Positions 34,426 to 43,922 of a stretch of DNA of 64,000 bases are shown one piece after another. The DNA comes from Candidatus Manganitrophus noduliformans (GTDB lineage Bacteria; Nitrospirota; Nitrospiria; SBBL01; Manganitrophaceae): NCBI RefSeq assembly GCF_012184425.1, contig NZ_VTOW01000003.1, positions 186,001-250,000 of the forward strand, written 5' to 3'. The position numbers were made by a program, and so were the translations under genes. Position 1 is the stretch's first letter. Each line of letters opens with the position of its first letter. Under the pieces are notes generated by a model. The model ran no database searches, had not been told where the DNA came from, and saw only the letters and a list, made by a program, of their open reading frames with translations.

Positions 34426-36279
34426 TTACTCGATCCGTCGAAAAAGCGCGGCCTGATAGGGGGAGAGTCGAAGTTCGGCGGTGCGGTTTGCTTCCAGGCG
34501 CGCGGGGAGGAGTCGCTCTTCCGATCCGCCGAATTGTTTCTCCTGGCTGTCGAGGAGCCGTTCCCAAGTCCCTCCGGGAAAGGAGATCGGGAGGGAGACG
34601 ATTTTGGGATGAAAGCTGAGAACGATTAAAATTTTATCCCCCCGTTGGAGCGTGAGACAGGCCTCCTGATCGTGACGCTTGATCTGAGCCGTTCCTCCTG
34701 TGGGATGAAGATCGGGCGCCGACTTCCGAAGCGCGATGAGCCGCTGATAAAACGCGAAGAGCCGGCTGTTCGGTTCCTGGAAGCGTTGCGAGAGATCGAG
34801 CTTGGAGCGCTGAAACGTCTCCTCCGACTGCGGATCGGGGACCTCGCCCTTCCATCCGAATCCGATCGCTTCTTCCCAACGTCCCTTCCGAACCGCCTCT
34901 CCGAGAATCGGATCCTGATAGTGCGTGAAATATTGAAAGGGGGCGGTCTCGCCGTACTCTTCCCCCATGAAGAGAAGCGGGAGATTCGGGGCGAGGAGGA
35001 CCGCGGCCGCGGCGAGCTTTTGCGCTTCGAACGAAATGAGGGTCGAGAGCCGATCTCCCAATACCCGGTTGCCGGTCTGATCGTGGTTTTGAGAGAAGAC
35101 GACGAATTTGGAAGGGGGTTGGCCGTCGGAGGGGCTCCCATGAATCCGATCGCGGTAGGGGGAATAGACGCCCGCCATGACGTATCCCTCCCGGATCGCC
35201 CGCTCCATCTGATCGAGCCGCCCGAAATCCTGGTAGTAGCCTTCTCGTTCGCCTGTGAGGAGAGCATGGAGGCAATGATGAAAGTCGTCGCTCCATTGGG
35301 CGTCGAGGCCGTAGCCTCCCTGCGCCGGCGCGCGGATGATTTTGGGGTCGTTCAGATCGCTTTCGGCGATCAAATAAACCGGCCTTCCGAGCCCCCGGGC
35401 GGTCTCATCCGCCGCCTCCTTCATCTCCTGCAGAATGTGTTTGGCGGAAAAATCATAGATGGCGTGGACGGCGTCGAGGCGGAGGGCGTCGATGTGATAC
35501 TCCCGGATCCAGTAGAGGGCGTTGTCGATCACGTAGCGGCGGACGAAGTCCGACCCGGCATCGTCGAAATTCACCGCATCTCCCCAGGGGGTTTTGTACT
35601 TCGAGGTGAAGTAGGGGCCGAACTCTCGGAGGTAATTTCCTTCATGTCCGAGGTGATTGTAGACCACATCCAGCACCACCGCCAGGCCGGCGGCGTGACA
35701 GGCGTCGACCAGCCGCCTCAGCCCGTCGGGCCCGCCGTAGCTGTTTTGCGGGGCAAAGAGATGGACGCCGTCATAACCCCAGTTTCGGCGTCCGGGGAAC
35801 TGCGCGACCGGCATGATCTCCACGGCGGTGATCCCGAGATCCCGCTTGAGATAATTTAAATGGGCGATGATCGCATCAAAGGTCCCTTCCGGGGTAAAGG
35901 TCCCGGGGTGGAGTTCGTAAAGGATATAATCTTCGAGCGGGATGCCGCGCCACCCTTGATCGGACCAGGCGAAGGCGTTCGGATCGACCACTTCGGAGGG
36001 GCCGTGCACCCCTTCGGGCTGAAAGCGGGAGTAGGGATCGGGGCGGTCCCGATCTCCGTTGAGATGGTAGAAATAACGGGTGCCGGCCGGAATGTTCGGG
36101 ACGATCGCTTCGAAGCAGTGACGTTCTCCCGTTGCGCTCATTGTCGCCTGAAGGGGCAAGTCCCGGCCGATCAGTTTGATCTGTATCTCTCTCGCAAAGG
36201 GGGCCCAGACGCGAAACGCGACGGAACCGTTTTCCAATGTTGTTGCGCCGAATGGGCGGGGCGGGATCGTCTTCAGCAA
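34426..36279 (-). CDS. treZ: Malto-oligosyltrehalose trehalohydrolase
   Basis: 617 residues from TTG 36279, with AAGGAGGG just upstream. N-terminal CBM48-like domain (FRVWAPFAREIQIKL, YFYHLNGDRDRPDP), GH13 barrel with MPVAQFPGRRNWGYDGVH, VVYNHLG, DALRLDAVHAI (nucleophile Asp), LIAESDLND (acid/base Glu) and FSQNHDQTGNR (third acidic residue). Releases trehalose from malto-oligosyltrehalose. The usual partner treY is not in the window, so the pathway must be completed elsewhere. Trehalose serves in osmotic or desiccation protection. Confidence 0.92.
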   Translation of the reverse strand: MLKTIPPRPFGATTLENGSVAFRVWAPFAREIQIKLIGRDLPLQATMSATGERHCFEAIVPNIPAGTRYFYHLNGDRDRPDPYSRFQPEGVHGPSEVVDPNAFAWSDQGWRGIPLEDYILYELHPGTFTPEGTFDAIIAHLNYLKRDLGITAVEIMPVAQFPGRRNWGYDGVHLFAPQNSYGGPDGLRRLVDACHAAGLAVVLDVVYNHLGHEGNYLREFGPYFTSKYKTPWGDAVNFDDAGSDFVRRYVIDNALYWIREYHIDALRLDAVHAIYDFSAKHILQEMKEAADETARGLGRPVYLIAESDLNDPKIIRAPAQGGYGLDAQWSDDFHHCLHALLTGEREGYYQDFGRLDQMERAIREGYVMAGVYSPYRDRIHGSPSDGQPPSKFVVFSQNHDQTGNRVLGDRLSTLISFEAQKLAAAAVLLAPNLPLLFMGEEYGETAPFQYFTHYQDPILGEAVRKGRWEEAIGFGWKGEVPDPQSEETFQRSKLDLSQRFQEPNSRLFAFYQRLIALRKSAPDLHPTGGTAQIKRHDQEACLTLQRGDKILIVLSFHPKIVSLPISFPGGTWERLLDSQEKQFGGSEERLLPARLEANRTAELRLSPYQAALFRRIE

Positions 36280-36366
36280 TGGACCCTCCTTGATGACCGG
36301 TTTCGTTTAGATACATATTGTAGCGGACTAAAAGCAGAGGATGCAAGAGAGCGGTGAAGATTGCCC

Positions 36367-37194
36367 CTACGCGATTGCGGCGGCGAGGAGGGCCTGATTT
36401 TGCATGATGATTTTCCCCTCTTTGAAGAAAGGGACAACCTGTTTGGAGGTCTCTTTTTTGATCGCTTCCTGCTCTTCGGCGCTGAACCGGTCGAGCGGTT
36501 CCCGGAGGGTTCCCGATTCGGTATTGATGGCCCAATAGGTTTCAAAATCGTCGAAGGTATACGATAAAAGAAACGGCCTGATCTCGAACTGTTCGAACCC
36601 GGCGGTCTTTAAAAGCGCTTCCAGTTTTCCCGGGGGGCCGAGGTCGGCCATTTTGGGGAGGGGCGGGCGCCCTTCCGGGGGAAGGCGCTTCATGATCGAT
36701 TCCCAGATCAGATGGAGCGATTCGATCCGGTGGAATTCGCTCCAGACCGCGATCGCCATCTTCCCCCCCGGCTTCATCACCCGCCGCATCTCCTTGAGTC
36801 CCTGAAGGGGATCGTCGAAGAGCATCACGCCGAACCGGCTGATGACCCGGTCGAACCGGTTCGAAGGAAAAGCGAGCGCCTCGGCCTTCATCGGCTGGAA
36901 GGTGATCCCCGAAAGCCCTTCTCTCCGGCGCTTCTCTTCGGCCACGGCGACCATCGCCTCGGCGCCGTCGACGGCGGTGATCCGGACGGCCGATCCGAAG
37001 CGCCGGGCGATCGTCAGCGAAGGCTCTCCCGTCCCGGCGGCGACGTCCAAGATCTCGTCCCCTTCCGAGAGATCGGCCAGAGAGATCAGCGCCTCGGCGA
37101 CCGGCTGAATATAAGGAAGCCACCGGTCGAAGCTCTTCGACATCTCATTCCAATCGATGGTATTGCTTTGAGAAGAATTCGGCGGGATCGACAT
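36367..37194 (-). CDS. Class I SAM-dependent methyltransferase (UbiE-like)
   Basis: 275 residues. SAM motif I is ILDVAAGTGEPSLTIA, then TAVDGAEAMVAVAEEK, FDRVISRFGVMLFDDP and VMKPGGKMAIAVWSE. Substrate not evident; UbiE/COQ5 relatives methylate quinone precursors, but this group is broad. Isolated gene with an upstream gap and its own start region. Confidence 0.84.
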   Translation of the reverse strand: MSIPPNSSQSNTIDWNEMSKSFDRWLPYIQPVAEALISLADLSEGDEILDVAAGTGEPSLTIARRFGSAVRITAVDGAEAMVAVAEEKRRREGLSGITFQPMKAEALAFPSNRFDRVISRFGVMLFDDPLQGLKEMRRVMKPGGKMAIAVWSEFHRIESLHLIWESIMKRLPPEGRPPLPKMADLGPPGKLEALLKTAGFEQFEIRPFLLSYTFDDFETYWAINTESGTLREPLDRFSAEEQEAIKKETSKQVVPFFKEGKIIMQNQALLAAAIA

Positions 37195-37248
37195 GGGTCG
37201 ATTTTTATCGAAGCGGAAAGAAAAGTCAAGCGGGATCGATGTGAAAGG

Positions 37249-37767
37249 TCAGGAAGGTTTCTTTGAGGCGGGTGGAATGAATTGGAGGAATTCGTCCGGG
37301 ATCGTGGCTGTCTCCAGTTCGTCGATGAGGATCATCCCTTCTTCCGTTTCGTCCGATGTTTCCACCGGGACCGGGGGCCTCCCGGGGTGCGCTTTCTCGA
37401 ATTCTTCACCCCATCTTTCGATCGCCTTTTTTAAAGTATCATTGTCCCAAGGTTTGACGATCAGATGAGAAATCAGGCCTCGATCGACGGCCGGCATCAC
37501 TTCGTCAATTTCCTCTTGCCCGGCCAAAAGAATCCGGATCGACTCCGGATGCCGCCTTTTCACCTCGGTCAGAAAATCGGTTCCGGATCGGCCCGGCATC
37601 CGGTAATCGGAAATGACCGCCGAGAACGATTTCTTTTCAAGGATGGCGAGCCCGTCTTCCGCGCTCTCCGCCAAGAGGGTATCATATCCTTCTCTCTGAA
37701 GGAGCCGGGCCAGGCCGCTTCGAATGCTCGGTTCATCATCGACAATGAGGATAAAGTGCCTTTCCAT
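37249..37767 (-). CDS. Single-domain response regulator with acidic/proline tail
   Basis: 172 residues, AGGAGGCC before ATG 37767. CheY-like receiver (4-~122): acidic pocket VDDE, phospho-acceptor D54 in ISDYRMPGRSG, and K near 107 in LIVKPWDNDTLKKAI. The KPWDN pattern is typical of receivers linked to HD-GYP/RpfG systems. No output domain: the last 50 residues are Pro/Glu/Thr-rich and end KKPS. Likely passes its signal by protein contact. Neighbours are an FHA protein and a Ser/Thr kinase on the same strand. Confidence 0.85.
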   Translation of the reverse strand: MERHFILIVDDEPSIRSGLARLLQREGYDTLLAESAEDGLAILEKKSFSAVISDYRMPGRSGTDFLTEVKRRHPESIRILLAGQEEIDEVMPAVDRGLISHLIVKPWDNDTLKKAIERWGEEFEKAHPGRPPVPVETSDETEEGMILIDELETATIPDEFLQFIPPASKKPS

Positions 37768-37988
37768 AAGGCCTCCTGGGTGGGGGACCTTCCTTTGGGA
37801 GGAGATCCTTCCAAGGGATATCTGCCGAGAGTAAATGCAATCTCTATTCCGTATTGGATGAGATCTCTCATCGGAAAGAAATCAATGTGTTATGAGGGGA
37901 TCTCTGGAAGGGGGGGTGATCACTGTCACAGGGAGGGGGTCGAAATTTGGCTTCAATGGGAAACCGATTCCCTTCGATAATTTTCTTT

Positions 37989-38546
37989 TTACTTCTTTTT
38001 TTGGAGGGAAATTTGGAAGAGGGTATTCCCCGCGCGGATTTGATCGTTATTCTTCAGGATCTCTTCCTGCACCACGAAGCCGTTGACCAGGGTGCCGTTT
38101 GCGCTCTTCAGGTCGCGAAGGATCGCCGTCTCGCCGTAAATTTGAATCACGCACTGTTGCCGGGAGACCTCCGGGTCCCTCAATACCAACTCCACCTCTT
38201 TCCGTCCAATCCGGATCACCGGCTTGGAGAGAAGAAAACGTTTTCCTTTGTCCTCCCCTTCCAGGATGGTAAGGATCCATGATTTTTCCGCTGGGAGGGA
38301 GGGGGCTTTTCCCGCGATCGTTTTGTGGACGGCGGAGCCTTCGCTCTTTCGTTCCCCTTCAATATAGTTCAGCATCGTCTTGCTGGGGTCGATCCCCATC
38401 TCTCCGCCGGCGCCCCCTCCGAACTGAACGGAGGCGACCTTCTTCTTCGGCTTGTTGATATGCTCGCAATAGGGACAGCCGGCGAGGCCGCTCTTTTCGG
38501 GGGGGAGTTCATAAACGGTAAAACAATTTTCACAAGTGATCTGCAT
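37989..38546 (-). CDS. FHA-domain protein with N-terminal zinc-ribbon
   Basis: 185 residues, 11 bases after the kinase stop, so one operon. Residues 1-30 hold CENCFTVYELPPEKSGLAGCPYC, a zinc-ribbon of the MJ0042 type. A low-complexity linker leads to a forkhead-associated domain (~95-180): IRIGRKEVELVLRDPEVSRQQ and LRDLKSANGTLVNG contain the phosphothreonine-binding Arg, Ser and Asn. It should bind phosphorylated targets of the adjacent Ser/Thr kinase. GAGGGATCGCC precedes the start. Confidence 0.87.
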   Translation of the reverse strand: MQITCENCFTVYELPPEKSGLAGCPYCEHINKPKKKVASVQFGGGAGGEMGIDPSKTMLNYIEGERKSEGSAVHKTIAGKAPSLPAEKSWILTILEGEDKGKRFLLSKPVIRIGRKEVELVLRDPEVSRQQCVIQIYGETAILRDLKSANGTLVNGFVVQEEILKNNDQIRAGNTLFQISLQKKK

Positions 38547-38557
38547 GGCGATCCCTC

Positions 38558-40912
38558 TTAATATTTCTCAACCACATTGGCTTTGGCGATTTTCCAGCCG
38601 TCACTGACCTTCTCCAATTTCCAAAAAACAAGCGCCTTCTCGACCTGACGGGAGGCGGCTTTATCCGATTGAAGGACAATCGTTTCGAGGGCCGAGACCG
38701 ACGCTTCATTCCCCTCGATTTTGAGCTCATAGACCTCATAATTGACCGAAACCCGGTCAAAGCGCTGAAACCACTCCCCCACTTTCTGCCGGAAGGCCGG
38801 CAGAGGGTGGAGGTGGCCTTGAAGGACCCCCTCGATGTTTTTTCCCTCAAACCCTCTTTTCTGGTTAGAGATGAGCAGCCGGATCTGTTCCTGATCGTCG
38901 ACCATAGAGGGGGCGGCGGGGGAAAGAGCCGCCGATTGGAGCGGCGGCGCCGTCGGTTTTTCTGCCGTTTCCTCCCGCGTCTCCGGCTTTGGGGTGAGGG
39001 CGGGGAGCGCGGCGGCCGGTCGGGGGGGCTCCGTCTTTTTTTTCGGGAGAGAAGCGGCGGGCTGCGGCCGTTGCCCCAGTTTTTGTAAGATCTCCCGGGC
39101 GCGCTCCGCCTCCGGGCTCCGGGGGGAGAGCTTCATCGCTAAATTCAGCTCTTGTGCGGCGAGGGAGTCGACCCCCTTCTTGAAATAGAGGAACCCCAAA
39201 TCATAATGAAGGATCGCTTCTTTTGGAAAGAGCGCCGCCGCGTCGGCAAAGATCCGAAGCGCTCTGTCGGGCTCTTTCTTCTCCTGGTAGACCGTTCCCA
39301 GGAGATGATACGCTTGCACCTCGTTCGGGTCGATTTCGATAATTTGCCGCAGTTTCCGCTCCATTTCATCCAGCCGGCCGGCATGGTAATCCTCTTTGGC
39401 TTCCCGATAGAGGCTCGGAATATCTGGCGCCGGAGGGGGGAGAGAAGCCGGTTGGACGCCTGTTTCCGAGTCGATCGTGTCGGGAGTCGCCGGCGGCGAA
39501 GCCGGCGCGGATTCGCGAGCGAGCGTCACGCCAACCGGCTTCTCGCCCGAGGAGGCGTGGGACGGAGGGCCGGGGTTTCCCGTTTCGACGAGTCGAAAGA
39601 GGCCGTTCTGGAAGCCATCCAGAAAAGAGAGCAGGCCGGTCCTCTCCAGCGACGCCGAGATCTTGGCCTTCGATTCCTCCAGGACCGGAAATTTCGATCG
39701 TAGCCGGGCGACAAAGTGAATATCCGAAAGAAAGAGAAGCAGCAAGAATATCGACCAGGAACTGAGCAAAAGGCTGACTGAGACCCACTGGGAGAACCGG
39801 CGTCCTTTCGGCGGAGGAAAAATCAGCTTGCTCTGGCTGATGCTTTTTCGCACGGCGGCCGCAGGGTCGGCGGGGACGGGGGGCGGGGCCGCGTGCGCGG
39901 GACGAACGATCGTGCTGCGATCTTCCACCGGCGCGACCGGATGCGCCTGGCTGGTGACCTGTTGGAGCCGCCGGGTATCTTTTAAAATCTCATCCGCGAA
40001 GAGGGCCTGCATATAATGAGAGAGGGAGAGGCTGCTGAAGGCGTATCCCTTTTTTGTGATCAGATCTTCCAGCGCCATCTCCATTTCCGAAGCGGTCTGA
40101 TACCGATCCTCCGGCTCTTTGGCCATCGCCTTCTTGAGAATGACCTCGAGCTCGGGGGGAACGGCGGGGTTCAGTTGCGTCGGCGGGGGGACCTCCGCCT
40201 TTCTGACCTTCTCCAGAATAGAGATTTCATCGTTGCCGGTGAAGAGCCGCTCCCCCGTGACCGCCTCGTAGAGAACGATCCCGAGCGCGAAGAGATCGGT
40301 CCGGCCGTCGACCGGTTTCCCCCACGCCTGTTCGGGAGACATATAGGCGAGCTTCCCTTTCAAGACGCCGGTCTTCGTCTCCTGTCCCCCCGTCGCCGCC
40401 TTGGCGATTCCGAAATCGACCAGCTTGACCTCCCCTTCGTAGGAGACGAGGATATTCTGCGGGGAGATATCGCGGTGGACCAGGTGCAGGTCGTTTCCGT
40501 TGAGATCTTTCTTCCGATGGGCGTAATCGAGGGCGGAGCAGATTTTGCTGACGATCAGAAGCGCATCGCCGATCGAGGGGGGCATGCTCTTCGATTTTCC
40601 ATGGTTGATCACGGTTCGAAGGTCTTTCCCCATGATATATTCCATCGCGATGTAATGGCACTGATCGACGTTTCCGAGATCGTAAATCTGAACGATGTTC
40701 TGGTGGCTCAGAAGGGCCGCGAGTTTCGCCTCATTGATGAACATCGCGATGAACTCGGCGCCTTGGGTGAGGTGCGGCAAGATCCGTTTGATGGCGACGG
40801 TCTTCTCGAAACCGGAGAGGCCGGTCTGCTTCGCAAGGAAGAGCTCGGCCATGCCGCCGGTGCCGATCTTGTCGAGGAGGAGATATTTTCCGAACCGGAT
40901 CGGCTGACTCAT
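38558..40912 (-). CDS. Membrane Ser/Thr protein kinase with TPRs and NTF2-like C-terminus
   Basis: 784 residues. PknB-type kinase (8-~275): IGTGGMAELFLAK P-loop, VAIKR lysine, LVHRDISPQNIL catalytic loop (D~147, with ISPQN as in bacterial kinases), VDFGIAKA and MSPEQAWG. A membrane helix at ~374-396 (SVSLLLSSWSIFLLLLFL) separates it from a periplasmic part: three TPR units (~500-620) and a C-terminal NTF2/SnoaL-like domain (~675-784). Pro/Ala-rich spacers join them. The outside TPR/NTF2 region is a candidate sensor; the FHA protein downstream is the likely partner. Confidence 0.88.
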   Translation of the reverse strand: MSQPIRFGKYLLLDKIGTGGMAELFLAKQTGLSGFEKTVAIKRILPHLTQGAEFIAMFINEAKLAALLSHQNIVQIYDLGNVDQCHYIAMEYIMGKDLRTVINHGKSKSMPPSIGDALLIVSKICSALDYAHRKKDLNGNDLHLVHRDISPQNILVSYEGEVKLVDFGIAKAATGGQETKTGVLKGKLAYMSPEQAWGKPVDGRTDLFALGIVLYEAVTGERLFTGNDEISILEKVRKAEVPPPTQLNPAVPPELEVILKKAMAKEPEDRYQTASEMEMALEDLITKKGYAFSSLSLSHYMQALFADEILKDTRRLQQVTSQAHPVAPVEDRSTIVRPAHAAPPPVPADPAAAVRKSISQSKLIFPPPKGRRFSQWVSVSLLLSSWSIFLLLLFLSDIHFVARLRSKFPVLEESKAKISASLERTGLLSFLDGFQNGLFRLVETGNPGPPSHASSGEKPVGVTLARESAPASPPATPDTIDSETGVQPASLPPPAPDIPSLYREAKEDYHAGRLDEMERKLRQIIEIDPNEVQAYHLLGTVYQEKKEPDRALRIFADAAALFPKEAILHYDLGFLYFKKGVDSLAAQELNLAMKLSPRSPEAERAREILQKLGQRPQPAASLPKKKTEPPRPAAALPALTPKPETREETAEKPTAPPLQSAALSPAAPSMVDDQEQIRLLISNQKRGFEGKNIEGVLQGHLHPLPAFRQKVGEWFQRFDRVSVNYEVYELKIEGNEASVSALETIVLQSDKAASRQVEKALVFWKLEKVSDGWKIAKANVVEKY

Positions 40913-41081
40913 TTTAAAATTCTCACTGGATTGGATCCTTTAGCGGTTTTCCTGTTCGGCGTGCTCAAACAGGAATGACATGGCCTGCAATAACGTGGCG
41001 ATTCGGGCAGAACAAAATCTACCACCCGATCAAAAAGCTGTCAAATTACGAGGGGTTCAGAAGAGAGGCGATAAAGTCGGC

Positions 41082-41861
41082 TTAGGAAAGCGTGAAGAGT
41101 CGCTCGGCGTTGGCGGAGGTGGTTTCTGCGATTTTCTCGAACGGAGTGTTTCTGATCTGCGCGATCTTTTCGGCCACCGCGCGGACGAAGGCCGGTTCAT
41201 TCCTTTTTCCCCGATACCCTTGCGGCGCCAGGTAGGGGGCGTCGGTTTCGATGAGAAGCCGCGAGAGATCGACGACGGCGGCGGCCTCTTGAAGCGGGAT
41301 CGCCTTCGGAAAGGTCATGATGCCGGAGAAAGAGAGATAGAAGCCGAATTGAACCGCCTTCTCCGCGACCGCGCCGTCCCCGGTGAAGCAGTGAAAGACC
41401 CCGCCGACCTCGGCGGCATGGGATCGCCCTCCTTCTTCTTCCAAGATCTGAAAGGTTTCGTCCCAGGCTTCTCTTGTATGAATCACCAAGGGGAGCCGCT
41501 TTCGCTTCGCCAGACCGATCTGTTCGATAAACGCGCGGCGCTGTTCCTCCGGGCTGGAATAATTGTAGTGAAAGTCGAGGCCGGTCTCCCCCAGGCCGAC
41601 CACTTTGGGGTGTTCCGCCAATTTCTCAAGCGCCTGAAGGAGGTCCCGGTCGAGCGACTTCGCCTCGTGCGGATGCAGGCCGACCGTCGCCCAAAAAAAG
41701 GGGTATTGCGCCGCGAGGGTCACCGCCCTTTGGCTGGAGGCGAGGTCGGTTCCGATCAGGACCATCTTTCGAACCCCCGCCGCGAGGGCGCGTTCGATCA
41801 CGGCCGCCCGGTCTGCATCGAATTCGGGGTCGGCAATATGGGTATGCGTATCGATCAACAT
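41082..41861 (-). CDS. tatD: TatD-family metal-dependent hydrolase (DNase)
   Basis: 259 residues. MLIDTHTHIADPEF gives the HxH metal pair; GLHPHEAKS, GLGETGLDFHYN (Glu ligand), VIHTREAWDE, FHCFTGDG and IETDAPYLAPQGYRGKRNEP complete the TatD signature. Family members are Mg-dependent 3'-5' exonucleases or related hydrolases acting in DNA repair and turnover. TatD often sits beside metG; here they are ~20 kb apart. No operon partner. Confidence 0.92.
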   Translation of the reverse strand: MLIDTHTHIADPEFDADRAAVIERALAAGVRKMVLIGTDLASSQRAVTLAAQYPFFWATVGLHPHEAKSLDRDLLQALEKLAEHPKVVGLGETGLDFHYNYSSPEEQRRAFIEQIGLAKRKRLPLVIHTREAWDETFQILEEEGGRSHAAEVGGVFHCFTGDGAVAEKAVQFGFYLSFSGIMTFPKAIPLQEAAAVVDLSRLLIETDAPYLAPQGYRGKRNEPAFVRAVAEKIAQIRNTPFEKIAETTSANAERLFTLS

Positions 41862-42128
41862 TTCAGAGCCCTCTTCATGAAGGGATCATGTTACTTCCGA
41901 TGAATAAAAAATTCAACCTTGTGCATGTTTTTCACAAATTCGATCATCCTGAATCGAAAGTGGTCCCAAATGGATCACTCTAAATGAAACTTGGCTTACG
42001 ATCAGGCATCGGGCAACGATTTTAGCGGCCTGGTTTTTGCTTTATCTTTGTTTAGGTTTTTAGTTCCATCCTCAGAAGACCCTTGTTCAAGACATAAGAA
42101 AATGTAAGCGATGAGAGGAGACTGTCTA

Positions 42129-42644
42129 ATGAAGAGAACGGTGTGGGTTGTCTTGATCGTTGCGCTTTTTTTGAATGGTTGTGGCGCGAAAAATCGCCGC
42201 GCGGAGGCCCCTCCGCGGAACGAGGCGATTGAATCGAAGATTCAGAGCAGATTGAAAGGGGATCCCCTCACGGCGGCTTGGCAGATCCGACCGAAGCTGG
42301 AGGGGGATACCGTCGTCCTGACCGGTCTGGTCGACCGCGAGGAAGAGCGGGAGCGGGCGGAGGAGTTGACGCGGTCTGTTGTGGGCGAGCTTCGAAGAAT
42401 CGACAACCGATTGATGCTCACCAGCGAGGTGATCCTGGACAATTCCATTGTCGCCAAACTGAAGACCGACCTCATCACCGATCCGGTGACTCGTCAGGCC
42501 GATATCGATGTGACCAGCCGCAAAGGGATCGTGGTCCTGGAAGGAGAGGTTGAATCAAGGGAGCAGCGGCGTCAGGCCGAAGCGTTGGCGAAGGACGTCT
42601 CCGGCGTCAAACAGGTAGAGAATAAACTAAAAGTGCAGGGGTAA
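42129..42644 (+). CDS. BON-domain lipoprotein
   Basis: 171 residues from ATG 42129, with GAGGAG nine bases upstream; an ATG 18 bases earlier is too close to that site. Signal peptide with lipobox-like LFLNGC. Two BON domains follow (~33-100 and ~105-171: AIESKIQSRL..., SIVAKLKTDLITD..., VVLEGEVESREQRRQAEALA). BON proteins bind phospholipid at the outer membrane and give stress resistance (OsmY, DolP type). Four bases before the next gene, so probably co-transcribed. Confidence 0.87.
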   Translation: MKRTVWVVLIVALFLNGCGAKNRRAEAPPRNEAIESKIQSRLKGDPLTAAWQIRPKLEGDTVVLTGLVDREEERERAEELTRSVVGELRRIDNRLMLTSEVILDNSIVAKLKTDLITDPVTRQADIDVTSRKGIVVLEGEVESREQRRQAEALAKDVSGVKQVENKLKVQG

Positions 42645-42648
42645 TCCC

Positions 42649-43920
42649 ATGACCGATTATGATGTCATTGTGGTCGGCCTCGGTCCGGCCGGGGCCATCG
42701 CTGCGTATGAGCTGAGCCGTCGGGGACACCGGGTTTTAGCGCTGGAGCGATCGTCTCTCCCTCGGGGGAAGATCTGCGGGGGGGCCCTGACGGTTCGGGC
42801 CGCCGCGTTGATCCCTTTCGATATCAGCGGTGAGATCGAGCAGACGATCCAGGGGATTCGTTTTGATTTTTGCGGGAAGGATCCTTTCATGATCGAAACG
42901 CCCGAGCCGGTCGCCTCGACGGTGTCGCGCGACCGATTCGACTACCTTTTGGCCTCGAAGGCGGAAGCGGCGGGAGCGGTCCTTTGCGACGAGACCGAGG
43001 TGGTCGAGTGGACGGAGGAGGACGGCGAGATCGCGGTCCGGACCCGGCACGACGGCTGGCGTTGCCGCTACTTGATCGGCGCGGACGGCCTCAACGGCCT
43101 GATCCGGCGCGGCGGAGGGCTGCCGGGCGAAGGGGCGGTCGGCGTGGAGAGCGAGATTCCGTATCAGGGGGAAGCGCATGAGGATCACAGCCTCATTCGG
43201 ATCGATCTCGGATCGGCCCCGCACGGCTTCGGCTGGCGTCTCCCGAAGCGGGATCATCACGCGACAGGCGTTTCCGGCGCGGACCGAAAGGTCAAAAGCG
43301 CCGGAGAGCTCTACGGCCAGTTCATCGAAAATCAGGGAATCCTCAAAGAGGCGTCGGGACAACCGGTGAGCGTTTTCCAACGGGCTTCCATCAGCGAGGG
43401 GACGCCGCTTCACGAGGGAGGGGTCCTCTGGGTCGGGGACGCCGCCGGCCTGATCGATCCCCTTTCCGGGGACGGACTTTACTATGCCCTCCTGACCGGC
43501 CTGATCGCGGCGGAGGTGATCTCGAATAACCTGAAGGGGACCGGAGAGGGCTTGTCGGCTTATACCGCGCGGGTCCGGGCCGAGACGGCGGAAGAGTTCA
43601 AGGCCGCCCGCCGATTTGCGCGCCTCTTCCACAAATGGCCGGAGACGAGCTACCGATTCCTTCAGAGCCACAAGTGGATCGCCGAGCTTTACTTCGAGGT
43701 CCTCCGGGGGCGGGAGCGGTACGGTCACATCTGGCCGGTGGTCCGAAGGGAGTGGCTTCGGTTTGCCTGGAAATACTGGCTGACGCCGAGACGGTCTCAG
43801 ACCCAACCCCTCCGGCAGACGGCGCTCGGGACCTTTTGGAGAAAAGGGAGCGAGCTTCTTTTCCACCGCGGGGCCGACCGCACGCTTCATCCGGAGCGGC
43901 GGGCTCACCGGCGGGCGTGA
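42649..43920 (+). CDS. Geranylgeranyl-reductase-type FAD-dependent oxidoreductase
   Basis: 423 residues. Rossmann FAD motif VVGLGPAGAIAAYELSRRG, then CGGALTVRA, TVSRDRFDYLLASKA, ADGLNGLIRRGGG, and the second FAD motif WVGDAAGLIDPLSGDGLYYAL. These are the marks of the geranylgeranyl reductase family, which saturates prenyl chains of chlorophyll, quinones or lipids, and of related halogenase/monooxygenases. C-terminus Arg-rich. Substrate not deducible; a bacteriochlorophyll role is not suggested by neighbours. Confidence 0.85.
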   Translation: MTDYDVIVVGLGPAGAIAAYELSRRGHRVLALERSSLPRGKICGGALTVRAAALIPFDISGEIEQTIQGIRFDFCGKDPFMIETPEPVASTVSRDRFDYLLASKAEAAGAVLCDETEVVEWTEEDGEIAVRTRHDGWRCRYLIGADGLNGLIRRGGGLPGEGAVGVESEIPYQGEAHEDHSLIRIDLGSAPHGFGWRLPKRDHHATGVSGADRKVKSAGELYGQFIENQGILKEASGQPVSVFQRASISEGTPLHEGGVLWVGDAAGLIDPLSGDGLYYALLTGLIAAEVISNNLKGTGEGLSAYTARVRAETAEEFKAARRFARLFHKWPETSYRFLQSHKWIAELYFEVLRGRERYGHIWPVVRREWLRFAWKYWLTPRRSQTQPLRQTALGTFWRKGSELLFHRGADRTLHPERRAHRRA

Positions 43921-43922
43921 GG

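Noticed and set aside
34645-35859. 404-codon frame opposite treZ
   Set aside because: Shadow of treZ, whose GH13 motifs are complete.
42736-43908. 390-codon frame opposite the geranylgeranyl-reductase-type gene
   Set aside because: Shadow of a gene with intact FAD motifs; composition is Arg/Pro-rich without a fold.
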